Of a stretch of 64,000 nucleotides of DNA, positions 42,345 through 50,403 are shown piece by piece. The stretch comes from Phycisphaerales bacterium UBA7800 (lineage in GTDB: Bacteria; Planctomycetota; Phycisphaerae; Phycisphaerales; Phycisphaeraceae). Made by a program: the position numbers and the translations under genes. Each line of letters begins with the position of its first letter. The first letter of the stretch is position 1. The notes below the pieces were generated by a model, which worked only from the letters and a program-made list of their open reading frames with translations, was not told the DNA's origin and searched no databases. The stretch covers positions 5,219 through 69,218 of the forward strand of contig DLCK01000073.1 in assembly GCA_002480565.1 (NCBI GenBank), read 5' to 3'.

Positions 42345-43568
42345 CTACTGAACAAGGTCTTGTAATTCGAAGACCGGCAGGAGCATGCCGATGACCACGA
42401 TGCCGACGATCGCGCCCATGATCAGGAGCATCATTGGTTCCATAAGAGCAACGAGTGTCCGCAGGTAGCGGTCGAGTAATTTTTGATACGTCTCAGATAG
42501 GCGGACGAGTTCTTTATCCAGTCTGCCGGACTCTTCTGCGACGCTGATCATCTCGATGACGGATTGGGGGAAGAGTGTCGGGCAGTTTTTGAGACTTGCT
42601 GCCAGGGCGGTACCCATCTGGACTTGTTCGATGGAGTAGTTCACTGCATCGGAGAGTGTTTGATTGCCGATGGCTTTGCGTGCGACTTTCAGTGAGTTGA
42701 CCAGCGGGACACCTGCTGCGAGCAGCGTGCCCAGCATTTGGCAGAATCGGACCATGGCCAGTTGAGCGATGACCTTGCCGATGCCAGGGATTTTCAAGAT
42801 CAGCTTTTCGATCATGCGTCGGCCCGTATCAGTTTTCCATGTCCGTTGGATGCCGATGATTAATAGCAGAATGCCGACGATGATCATCAATCCGTATTGG
42901 ATCAACCCGTTACTCAAGGCCACGATCTGTCGGGTAAGCCAAGGCAGTTGCCCCCCAAAGTCCGCGAAAATAGAGGTAAATCGCGGGATGAAGAACGTCA
43001 GCAGAAAAATCATCACGCCCGACGCGACGGTTGCCAGGACGACCGGGTAGATCAATGCGCCTTTGACGCGACCGACAAGTTCCTGTTCGCGGTTACGCAG
43101 TTCGGCGATCTGGTTTAGCACTTCGTCGAGGAATCCGCCGGTCTCTCCTGCATGCACCATCGCCACATACACATCGGAAAACGTGCGTGGCCATCGCGCC
43201 ATGGCATCGGCTAAGGACATCCCGCCGACGACATCATCATGGATGGCGCGAAATTGTTTGGTCGTCCCCATGCGTGAACTTTCACGGACGATGATCTGCA
43301 AGGCTTTACTCAGTGAGACGCCTGCGGTGAGCAGGTTGGCCAGTTCACGTGTGAAGCGTTCAAGGTCTGCGCTACTCACACGCGAGTTGGTTTTGGGGGC
43401 AAAGTCGGCTGCGGTTTTGCCAGCCAATTCTGCCGGATCGTTCAGGGCGATGGGGGTCAAGCCCAAGGCGTCGAGTTGCTGCATGGCTGCTGCGCGCGTC
43501 GCTGCCTGGATGGAGCCTTGGGTGATGGCACCTTTGGGGTCGGTTGCTTTGTATGCGTAGGTTTGCAT
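42345..43568 (-). CDS. gspF: Type II secretion inner-membrane platform protein GspF
   Basis: 407 residues. An N-terminal segment (YAYKATDPKGAITQGSIQAA) is followed by two GspF repeats, each with a cytoplasmic helix bundle (FTRELANLLTAGVSLSKALQ; FCQMLGTLLAAGVPLVNSLK) and TM helices (YPVVLATVASGVMIFLLTFF; LMIIVGILLLIIGI; MLLIMGAIVGIVVIGMLLPV). AMVHAGETGGFLDEVL is a typical family phrase. It is the membrane rotor or platform moved by GspE. It starts 6 nt after gspE. A short AT-rich repeat (TTCACTA words, 42310-42350) separates it from gspG. Confidence 0.93.
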   Translation of the reverse strand: MQTYAYKATDPKGAITQGSIQAATRAAAMQQLDALGLTPIALNDPAELAGKTAADFAPKTNSRVSSADLERFTRELANLLTAGVSLSKALQIIVRESSRMGTTKQFRAIHDDVVGGMSLADAMARWPRTFSDVYVAMVHAGETGGFLDEVLNQIAELRNREQELVGRVKGALIYPVVLATVASGVMIFLLTFFIPRFTSIFADFGGQLPWLTRQIVALSNGLIQYGLMIIVGILLLIIGIQRTWKTDTGRRMIEKLILKIPGIGKVIAQLAMVRFCQMLGTLLAAGVPLVNSLKVARKAIGNQTLSDAVNYSIEQVQMGTALAASLKNCPTLFPQSVIEMISVAEESGRLDKELVRLSETYQKLLDRYLRTLVALMEPMMLLIMGAIVGIVVIGMLLPVFELQDLVQ

Positions 43569-43574
43569 ATAGGC

Positions 43575-45299
43575 TTACGACTCCGATCCAGTATTTTGCG
43601 TGCGGGCAAAGTCGTTGCGTTCATCTTTGGTGACGCGAAGAACTTCCTCGACGGTGGTGGTGCCTGACTGCACATGTCGCCAACCATCTTCACGGAGATT
43701 CCGAGCGCCTTGTAGAGCCACTTCACGTCGGATCACGTCCGCACTGGTACGTTCAAGAATCAGCGTTCGGATCGGCCCGGTGATGGTCATCATTTCACAG
43801 ATAACCGTTCGCCCGCGATAGCCGGTGTTCTGACATTTGCTGCACCCACGCCCACGGTAGAGTGTGTCGGGCAGCTTCACACCAAGATCCAACTCCGTGG
43901 CCTTGCGATCCTGCGGCTGGTAGGTTTCCTTGCAGTTGTCACAGATGCGTCGAACCAATCGTTGAGCCATGACGGCTTCAAGCGACGATGCGACAAGGTA
44001 GGGTTCAACCTGCATGTCGATAAGTCGCGTGATGGCTGAGGGCGAGTCATTGGTGTGAAGCGTTGAAAAAACCATGTGACCGGTGAGAGAAGCCTGGACG
44101 GCGATCTGTGCGGTTTCACTGTCACGAATTTCGCCGATGAGCACCACGTCCGGGTCATGGCGGAGAATCGCACGGAGGCCTTTTGCAAAGGTCATGCCCG
44201 CACGCGTTGCAACCTGAATCTGGTTAATGCCTCGCAGTTGGTATTCAATGGGGTCTTCGATGGTGATGATCTTGCGATCCACATCATTGATCCGAGACAA
44301 GGCAGCATAGAGTGTCGTCGTTTTACCTGAACCCGTCGGGCCGGTGACGAGAACGATGCCATGAGGCAAGGCCAAAATCCGGTCGAGTTTATCCTGGTCG
44401 TCTTTTGCAATGCCCAGTTGTTCCAACCCCAGCAGGGCGGAACTGCGATCCAGTAAACGCAGCACGACGGCTTCGCCATAGAGCATGGGGATCACGGAGA
44501 CGCGGACGTCGATTTCACGTTCGTTGATTTTGAGTTTGATTCGACCGTCCTGCGGGACGCGTTTTTCAGCAATGTCCATGTGACTGAGAATTTTGAGTCG
44601 TGAGACGATAGCTGCCTGAAAGCGTTTGACTTCCGCGGGGAGGGAGGCTTCCTGCAACACGCCGTCGATGCGATAGCGCACGCGGAGTTCTTCTTCGAAG
44701 GGTTCGATATGTACGTCCGTCGCCCGACGTTCAATGGCTTCAGAGAGGACTTGGTTGACCAGTCGGATGATTGATGCGTCGCCTGCTTCGTCTGCCAGAT
44801 CGACATTGTCATCGTTGTCCTGATCGTCGATGACCTGAATGCCGTCTTTATCCGCCACGAGGGATTGGACGGTATCAGCACCGACACCCAGGTGTGCTTT
44901 GAGACAGCGTTGGATGGCAGATAAGGGCGCGATGACCGGGCTGATGGTCATGCCGGTGGCCATGCGCAGTTCATCCATGCCGGATCGGTTGGAGATGAAT
45001 GCGGTGGCAACGCGGAGTTGGCCGTTGACAATTTCAAGTGGCAGAATGTTGTTGGCAAGCAGAACTCTGGCGGGACACTTTTTGAGCAGTTGTTTGTCGG
45101 GCAGGTAATTTGCCAATTCAGTGGTGGGCAGGTCGAACCATGCGCCGAAGTTTTCGACACACTGGATTTCCGAGAGTGTGCCGGATTCGAGCAGCGCGCG
45201 GTCCAAAGGAATCCCCTGGCCCAGCAGGTCATTAACCTGCCGGGCCGCGGATTCATCCAGTTGACACTGGTTTACCAGCTCGAGTAGTTTTTGGTGCAT
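43575..45299 (-). CDS. gspE: Type II secretion ATPase GspE
   Basis: 574 residues. The N-terminal GspE_N/MshEN domain (FGAWFDLPTTELANYLPDKQ) precedes the ATPase core. Walker A is GPTGSGKT at 320-327, the Asp box TIEDPIEYQL at about 346-355, Walker B VVLIGEIRD at about 385 and the His box LTGHMVFSTLHTND at about 405. The zinc tetracysteine is at about 453/456 and 486/489 (CDNC, CSKC). It powers pseudopilus assembly from the cytoplasm. It is the first gene of the T2SS run, with GAGG 7 nt before the ATG; the promoter should lie in 45300-45416. Confidence 0.95.
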   Translation of the reverse strand: MHQKLLELVNQCQLDESAARQVNDLLGQGIPLDRALLESGTLSEIQCVENFGAWFDLPTTELANYLPDKQLLKKCPARVLLANNILPLEIVNGQLRVATAFISNRSGMDELRMATGMTISPVIAPLSAIQRCLKAHLGVGADTVQSLVADKDGIQVIDDQDNDDNVDLADEAGDASIIRLVNQVLSEAIERRATDVHIEPFEEELRVRYRIDGVLQEASLPAEVKRFQAAIVSRLKILSHMDIAEKRVPQDGRIKLKINEREIDVRVSVIPMLYGEAVVLRLLDRSSALLGLEQLGIAKDDQDKLDRILALPHGIVLVTGPTGSGKTTTLYAALSRINDVDRKIITIEDPIEYQLRGINQIQVATRAGMTFAKGLRAILRHDPDVVLIGEIRDSETAQIAVQASLTGHMVFSTLHTNDSPSAITRLIDMQVEPYLVASSLEAVMAQRLVRRICDNCKETYQPQDRKATELDLGVKLPDTLYRGRGCSKCQNTGYRGRTVICEMMTITGPIRTLILERTSADVIRREVALQGARNLREDGWRHVQSGTTTVEEVLRVTKDERNDFARTQNTGSES

Positions 45300-45416
45300 G
45301 ATGCCTCACCCCAGGCGAAAAAATAATGCGTTGTTAGGTTGTATTGAGACTAAACGCCACGGTCCCGTTTCCGAGGCCATGGCGGGGGTTGATCGGGCGG
45401 ATGTATCGTTGATGGG

Positions 45417-45956
45417 TTATTCAAGAATGCCCATGGTGACCAGACGCGCTTCCTGATTGATGGTCAGCAGTTCACGCAGTTCGTTACGTGACGCGGTGAG
45501 TTGTGCTTCAGCTGCGGTGCGAGCGGCGCGGTAGGCATCGAGCTTGGCCTTGATCTGTTCAGCGGTGGCACCTTCTTTTTCAAGGATGTCATTTAGATCC
45601 TTGGAAGACTGTTGGATCGGGGTGAGGGTGCGTTCGGATTGGTTGTCGTCATCGCCACCACGGTTACGACGACCACCCCATCCCCGCATGGAACCGGCTC
45701 GGCTGGCGCGCTGCAACTCGGTGACTTTTTGGATACGCGGTTGAAGGACGGACCATTCCTCGTCGGTGACTTTCAATGAATCTTTAAGACGGTCATTCAT
45801 GCGCTTTTCAAACTCGGCGCGACGGGATTCCCAGTTGCCACGGTTGTTGTCTCCACCTGGACGTTCAGGTCTGTCCTGGGCTTGGATACCCATGGTTAAA
45901 GCCAGAACGGACATCAGAGCACAAAGCGACAGGGCGGTGAATTTGGACTTGCTCAT
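45417..45956 (-). CDS. Secreted Spy/CpxP-like helical protein
   Basis: 179 residues from ATG 45956, chosen because GGAGA lies 6 nt upstream and a signal peptide follows (LCALMSVLALTMGIQAQ). The longer open frame to 46355 only overlaps the next gene in another frame. The mature part is helical and charged (RRAEFEKRMNDRLKDSLKVT, RAARTAAEAQLTASRNELRE) with an Arg/Gly-rich loop (RGWGGRRNRGGDDD). Members of this LTxxQ-like group are periplasmic chaperone-like stress proteins. It is the last gene of an ECF sigma cassette. Confidence 0.7.
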   Translation of the reverse strand: MSKSKFTALSLCALMSVLALTMGIQAQDRPERPGGDNNRGNWESRRAEFEKRMNDRLKDSLKVTDEEWSVLQPRIQKVTELQRASRAGSMRGWGGRRNRGGDDDNQSERTLTPIQQSSKDLNDILEKEGATAEQIKAKLDAYRAARTAAEAQLTASRNELRELLTINQEARLVTMGILE

Positions 45957-46008
45957 TGTGTTTCTCCATTGGAAGTTGAGCGGTTGATGTTGGTACAGAT
46001 TGACAGTG

Positions 46009-46581
46009 TTAATCCTGATCCGCGATAGGTGGTTCAGGAACATCGGTCTGATCCTCAGAGGCAGGGCCTTCTCCGGGGGCGCCTTTCGGAGAATGGTTGT
46101 CGGGTCTGCGATCAGGCTTATGGTCATAGTGCGGTTTACGCCAACCGTCTTTACGGTCGGGACGCATTTTGTCGTAGAGTTCAAGCTGTTTGGGAGTGAG
46201 GATTTTGCGTGTTTGTGCCACGGCATTATCAATGGCATCACGACGCGACTGACGGAGTTTGTTGAACTGGTCTTTGTAGGTGTCGATGATGGCTTGGTAT
46301 TCGACCATTTGACTGGTGCCCAACAGGGCATTGATCGCTGCGTCACGTTGGTCACGAAGTTCCTTGTAATCGCTGCGACCGTTTTTATCTCGCTTCATGG
46401 CATTGGACCAGATGGATTTCATCTGGGTTTGCTGTTGGGCAGTGAGGTCAAGTTTTTCAGCAAGAAACGCACCAAAATCCTTAGGTGGTTTGTGGTGTTG
46501 GCGAGAGACTGTCCCGACGGTGACGCCTGCTGCAAAGACCAATACAAAGGCAAGCGAAAGCATGACGGAGGTTTTTTTCAT
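46009..46581 (-). CDS. Periplasmic LTxxQ (Spy/CpxP-like) protein
   Basis: 190 residues. An N-terminal membrane anchor or signal (MLSLAFVLVFAAGVTVGTV) is followed by a helical hairpin with LDLTAQQQTQMKSIW and KILTPKQLELYDKM, the paired LT-x-x-Q motifs of Spy/CpxP and heavy-metal sensor (ZraP/CnrX-like) proteins. The tail is Pro/Lys/Asp-rich. It probably acts in the periplasm on misfolded proteins or in control of the sigma factor. Its start overlaps the anti-sigma stop in an ATGA junction, so it belongs to the same operon. Confidence 0.78.
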   Translation of the reverse strand: MKKTSVMLSLAFVLVFAAGVTVGTVSRQHHKPPKDFGAFLAEKLDLTAQQQTQMKSIWSNAMKRDKNGRSDYKELRDQRDAAINALLGTSQMVEYQAIIDTYKDQFNKLRQSRRDAIDNAVAQTRKILTPKQLELYDKMRPDRKDGWRKPHYDHKPDRRPDNHSPKGAPGEGPASEDQTDVPEPPIADQD

Positions 46582-47048
46582 TGTGTATCCTCCGAGTTGT
46601 CAGCAAAGAGCAGTGAGGCCAATTGCAGGTCGGTGTGATTGTCTGCCAACTCCACGCCGTATTGGGCCGTGTTTTGCCCCAATGCCATGCGGTCGATTTG
46701 CCAACTCTCGGCATTGAGGTCGGTATCAGACTGCAATTGCCAAAGGGCAAGACCGCTAAGCAGCAGCATGATGGTGGCTGCCATGGCCCAACCGCTGGCG
46801 AGTTTGGTGATGACATGTTGTTGAGCAGCATGTGGGATATCACCAAGCCGCTTTGCCAGTTGGTCGCTGATGGGGGCTTGGGTGTAGTGGGTTTGGAGAC
46901 TGCTGCGTAATGCTGCAAGTTCGTCGAGGTGCTGTTGACATTCAGGCTGCTTTGCCAACAGGGATGCGACGTGTTGATTCTCTGCATCGGTGGTCTGGCC
47001 GTCATGATATTTGGCCAGGAGATGTTGTTGTTTAATATCGGGTTTCAT
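46578..47048 (-). CDS. Membrane anti-sigma factor (paired with ECF sigma at 47045)
   Basis: 156 residues. The cytoplasmic N-terminus (LLAKYHDGQTTDAENQHVAS, QPECQQHLDELAALRSSLQ) resembles an anti-sigma zinc-finger domain but keeps only one Cys, so zinc binding is doubtful. One TM helix (MAATIMLLLSGLALWQL) leads to a short periplasmic end. Overlaps of 4 nt with the sigma gene upstream and the LTxxQ gene downstream support a regulator role: it should hold the sigma factor at the membrane until an envelope signal arrives. Confidence 0.72.
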   Translation of the reverse strand: MKPDIKQQHLLAKYHDGQTTDAENQHVASLLAKQPECQQHLDELAALRSSLQTHYTQAPISDQLAKRLGDIPHAAQQHVITKLASGWAMAATIMLLLSGLALWQLQSDTDLNAESWQIDRMALGQNTAQYGVELADNHTDLQLASLLFADNSEDTQ

Positions 47049-47665
47049 TGTTTACTCCCAAGTTCGGAGTCTTTATTGGCTGAGGTTTCGTGAAAGTAGT
47101 CTGCGAGTTTTTCTTTAAGTTGTGCCCGTCCGCGATGGAGTCTTGATTCAACGGTGCCGATTGGCAGGTCAAGAATCGCAGCGATCTGGGCATAGCTAAA
47201 ACCCTGCAACTCCCTTAGCATGATCACACTGCCAAACTCCTGAGAAAGTGATGCGATGGCTTGCAAGGTGTCCATTTGGATGTCGGCATGTTCCGAGGTA
47301 TTGGACGCGGCAGTCGAGTCCATGACAGGCTCGTGAGACATAAACAGCAGACGACCCCATTTGCGGTTTCGCCGCAGACGAGCGATGCGTTTGATGAGTA
47401 TGCGTGTGATCCATGTCTTAACCGTGGCCTTGCCGGCAAACTTCGCTGCACTTTCAAAGACGGCCAGGAACGTTTCCTGAACGGCGTCTTCAGCGTCGGT
47501 TCGATTCTTGAGCATGACATAAGCCAATGCGTAGAGTCGATCCGCATGAAGATGGACCAGCTGATCAAACGCAGTGGTGTTGCCTGCTGCGATCTTGCGT
47601 AGCAGGTCCTGCTGCGGGTCGTCTGGATCACCAGTACCCAGACTATCTGACTGATCCGTCCTCAT
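47045..47665 (-). CDS. ECF-family RNA polymerase sigma factor
   Basis: 206 residues. Region 2: FDQLVHLHADRLYALAYVML, DAEDAVQETFLAVFESAAKF and TVKTWITRILIKRIARL. Region 4: VIMLRELQGFSYAQIAAILD with PIGTVESRLHRGRAQLKEKL, the helix that reads the -35 box. It is followed by an overlapping anti-sigma gene and two periplasmic LTxxQ-type proteins, an arrangement that points to envelope stress or metal sensing. Its operon lies directly upstream of the T2SS genes on the same strand. Confidence 0.88.
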   Translation of the reverse strand: MRTDQSDSLGTGDPDDPQQDLLRKIAAGNTTAFDQLVHLHADRLYALAYVMLKNRTDAEDAVQETFLAVFESAAKFAGKATVKTWITRILIKRIARLRRNRKWGRLLFMSHEPVMDSTAASNTSEHADIQMDTLQAIASLSQEFGSVIMLRELQGFSYAQIAAILDLPIGTVESRLHRGRAQLKEKLADYFHETSANKDSELGSKQ

Positions 47666-47809
47666 CTGCGACTACTGTTCCTGCAAGGGGGCAAAAACTT
47701 CCCGGTGATGTGAAAAATTTTTCAACAAGAAATGTTCAAGGGGCACAGGTCGTTACTGGATAACATTATATGTCATTTTGGAATTGTCAGAAATTTTAAG
47801 TAATCCAAG

Positions 47810-47838
47810 CCGCCAGATGAACGAAGTGAATCTGACGG
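47810..47838. repeat. REP-like hairpin, copy 1
   Basis: CCGCCAGAT (47810-47818) and ATCTGACGG (47830-47838) pair with one mismatch. The same unit with left flank CCAAG and right flank GGG recurs at 54529-54561. Both copies lie at the 3' end of a gene. Confidence 0.6.
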
Positions 47839-47861
47839 GCAGGTATTCACCAACTGCGAGA

Positions 47862-49538
47862 TTACTTTTTATCCGCAGGTTGAGGCCGAGTATCCGGCAC
47901 GACCATCAGTTGAATCTGCATGGTGTCCTGAGGCTTGATCAGCGGGATCGTCGGGGCCAAGGGTAATTCCTGCTGCAAACGCTGATAGGATTCATTGGCA
48001 GTATGCGTCTGAGGCAGCGGGGCGATCCAGTTGTTGAGTTGGCTGGACTGACTGTTGAGCCAATGCACCAGCACCGGAACCTGATTGGCCTGCAAGTCCA
48101 AAGTAATGACCTGACGCAGCGGTTGGGTGTTGGATTGATCCAATTGATCTTTTGGCGTGTCATTGGATTTTTTGGCGTTCTGCTCGGTAGTCGCTGGCGT
48201 GACGATCTGCACACGATTGCTAATCGCCCAGTCGGTGATCTGTTGGACAGCTTCAGCAGGACGCCTGGCTTCGATGACACAAACCGGCTGCTGTTGCTGG
48301 AGTTGAACTCTGCCAAGTTGGTTTTCTGTGACGATGGTGCCAAGTTGGGGCACTGGTTTGTCTACGCGAAGTTTCGAAGAGACATCGTTACCGGTTCGTA
48401 CATCACCCAATTGTGTCGGAGCAGACATCATGGACTGACGGGCAGCTGGTGCAGCCGTTGGGGCAACTGGACGCAGGGCGATAGCGACTTCGGATTTTTC
48501 CCCGAGCCCGAGTTGGGATGAATCATCCGCATCGCGGTCACTCCATGACATGGCCCCGCCGGTGGCCAGAGGTGTCGTGGGCGAAGTTGCTGCGGGCTGC
48601 TCTGCTGCGAGCTTGGCGGTGGTGGGCGAGAGTTCTTTGAGTAACGCCGAATCCGCGGTCACCTTTGCGGGTTGATCCATCGCAACAAGTGACTCGACTG
48701 TCGGCGGTGCCGGAGCCGATGCTGGTGCCGGTTCCGATGCCGATGCATTGCCCCGTGAACGCAGCGCCATTGTCATGGGCTTGTTTGCATTCTGTGACTT
48801 TTCTTCCTCAGGCATCGGTTTTGATAATGCAATCATTGGAACATTGGTTGGTTGAGGGATGGCTAAAGCATTGCTTGAGGCGGCCTCATCTTTGGGTGAA
48901 AGATCAGCGTCATTGGCAATCATCCCCTCAAGCTTTTTGGTCTTGGCCAAATAGGCGTCAGACGATTGCTTGTTTTTGGCGATTTTAGCTGAAGCTGTTG
49001 CTGGTGTGGTTTCATTGACGATCGGTGCAGGGGGGAGTTTGAGCAGGTCATCAATGGTGGAGTCGAATTCTTTGTCTTCGCGCAAAACCACGGTGGGGCC
49101 TTGCTCGGAGTCACTGTGAAAGACCATTTGCTTGGTGCGTTCGATGAGGGATTGGCTGCCGATGTGTTGGTACATCAATCCGACGATGACCATGAACATG
49201 GCTGCCAGCGAGCCGTACGCCCAGATGCGCATCATGCGCGAGTGACTGCGCGATTGTGGCGTGGAGTAGTTGGTCGGACTTGCTTTGCGTCGTTTGGGCA
49301 GGGGGCCAAGGAGCATTTGGCGTTCAAGTTGTGTTGAGACATAATCGCCCAACTCCATTGGCGCGGTGACTTGATCCAAGTCGCTGAGTACCGCTCGATC
49401 CTGCTGCATGCTACTGACCAATGCAGCGAGTCGTGCGTCGGTTTTGAGCGTCTGCTCGAAGGATGCTTTTTGCTCAGCGGTGAGTTCATCCTCGATGTAC
49501 CCAAGGATCAGGTTTTCGTCGTACATGTCAGTTGTCAT
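47862..49538 (-). CDS. Large membrane anti-sigma factor
   Basis: 558 residues. The N-terminal ~70 residues (LILGYIEDELTAEQKASFEQ) resemble anti-sigma cytoplasmic domains; a TM helix (YGSLAAMFMVIVGLMY) lies near 108-125. The long extracytoplasmic part is Ala/Pro/Thr-rich with low complexity, and ends in a conserved-looking domain (PVCVIEARRPAEAVQQITDW, QVPVLVHWLNSQSSQLNNWI). The ATG overlaps the stop of the ECF sigma gene (ATGA), so the two form a cognate pair. The domain size suggests direct sensing of a periplasmic signal. The exact family is not recognised. Confidence 0.75.
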   Translation of the reverse strand: MTTDMYDENLILGYIEDELTAEQKASFEQTLKTDARLAALVSSMQQDRAVLSDLDQVTAPMELGDYVSTQLERQMLLGPLPKRRKASPTNYSTPQSRSHSRMMRIWAYGSLAAMFMVIVGLMYQHIGSQSLIERTKQMVFHSDSEQGPTVVLREDKEFDSTIDDLLKLPPAPIVNETTPATASAKIAKNKQSSDAYLAKTKKLEGMIANDADLSPKDEAASSNALAIPQPTNVPMIALSKPMPEEEKSQNANKPMTMALRSRGNASASEPAPASAPAPPTVESLVAMDQPAKVTADSALLKELSPTTAKLAAEQPAATSPTTPLATGGAMSWSDRDADDSSQLGLGEKSEVAIALRPVAPTAAPAARQSMMSAPTQLGDVRTGNDVSSKLRVDKPVPQLGTIVTENQLGRVQLQQQQPVCVIEARRPAEAVQQITDWAISNRVQIVTPATTEQNAKKSNDTPKDQLDQSNTQPLRQVITLDLQANQVPVLVHWLNSQSSQLNNWIAPLPQTHTANESYQRLQQELPLAPTIPLIKPQDTMQIQLMVVPDTRPQPADKK

Positions 49539-50188
49539 GACATCACCTGTCCTTTACTTGAGGGTGAATCAGATGCGTTGCCAGCGTTGACGTTGGGGCC
49601 GGCTTCAAGTTCGAGCATTTTTTCGCGCAATGCCAGACGCGCCCGGAAGAGTCGACTTTTGACCGTTCCCACAGGCAGTTCCAGGACCTCGCCAATCTGC
49701 TGATAGTCCATACCCTGCGTATCGCGAAGTACCAGTACGCTGCTGTGATCCGGGTCCAATTGCGACATCGCCTGCTTAAGCAGTTGTAATGTCTCTTTCT
49801 TTTGGACGTGCTGATCGGGTGAAAGTTCCCGCGGGTCTGCAAGATTGTCCCCAAGTGAAGCAGGACGTTGGGTTTGTGACGTTCGTGAAGGTTGCTGATC
49901 CAGACTCACGGTTTGGCGGATTTTGCTTTTACGCAGGTGCGTGATCGTCTGGTTCACAGCAACGCGGTAAATCCATGTCCCGATGGCAGCATTGCCTTCA
50001 AACTTGGTGATGTTCTGAATGACCTTGAGCATCGTCGATTGCGCACAGTCCAATGCATCCTCAGGATGATGGGTCATGCGATAGCAGACGCTGTAAACGC
50101 GGTCCTCAAAACGCTCGAGCAACTCGGTTAAGGCATGGTGATTGCCCCGGGCAGCCAATTGAGCCAACTTGTCTTCTTCGTGAGACAT
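49535..50188 (-). CDS. ECF-family RNA polymerase sigma factor
   Basis: 217 residues. Region 2: LTELLERFEDRVYSVCYRMT, DALDCAQSTMLKVIQNITKF and AIGTWIYRVAVNQTITHLRK. Region 4: SVLVLRDTQGMDYQQIGEVL with PVGTVKSRLFRARLALREKM. A longer than usual linker (QPSRTSQTQRPASLGDNLAD) joins them. The gene is followed at once by a large membrane anti-sigma gene. The promoter area upstream (50189-50403) is filled with short repeats shared with purB's upstream region. Confidence 0.88.
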   Translation of the reverse strand: MSHEEDKLAQLAARGNHHALTELLERFEDRVYSVCYRMTHHPEDALDCAQSTMLKVIQNITKFEGNAAIGTWIYRVAVNQTITHLRKSKIRQTVSLDQQPSRTSQTQRPASLGDNLADPRELSPDQHVQKKETLQLLKQAMSQLDPDHSSVLVLRDTQGMDYQQIGEVLELPVGTVKSRLFRARLALREKMLELEAGPNVNAGNASDSPSSKGQVMS

Positions 50189-50310
50189 AGGTCAGGGGCC
50201 AGTAGCCAGATGCCAGGATTGAGGTAAGTCAGAGACCGTCACCCTCGTATTCCTGTTTCCGATTACCAATCCGTAAGTCCTCTGTTTTGGTTTTTGTTTT
50301 CGGTGACCGT

Positions 50311-50349
50311 TCCTAGTCCCTAATGGCTAGTGGCTAGTCCCTAATGCCT
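50311..50349. repeat. CTAGTCCCTAATG-type short repeats upstream of purB
   Basis: TCCTAGTCCCTAATGGCTAG and TGGCTAGTCCCTAATGCC repeat a TAGTCCCTAATG word twice within 40 bp. The 13-mer CTAGTGGCTAGTC is also found (inverted) at about 3162-3174. Confidence 0.55.
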
Positions 50350-50403
50350 TATCATGTTACCATGACCGACTCGGCAAAACCGACCTTAACAGGATAACAC
50401 GTT

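Noticed and set aside
45957..46355. N-terminal extension of the Spy-like gene to 46355
   Set aside because: It lies inside the next gene in another frame and has non-protein-like composition. The ATG at 45956 has a ribosome site and is followed by a signal peptide.
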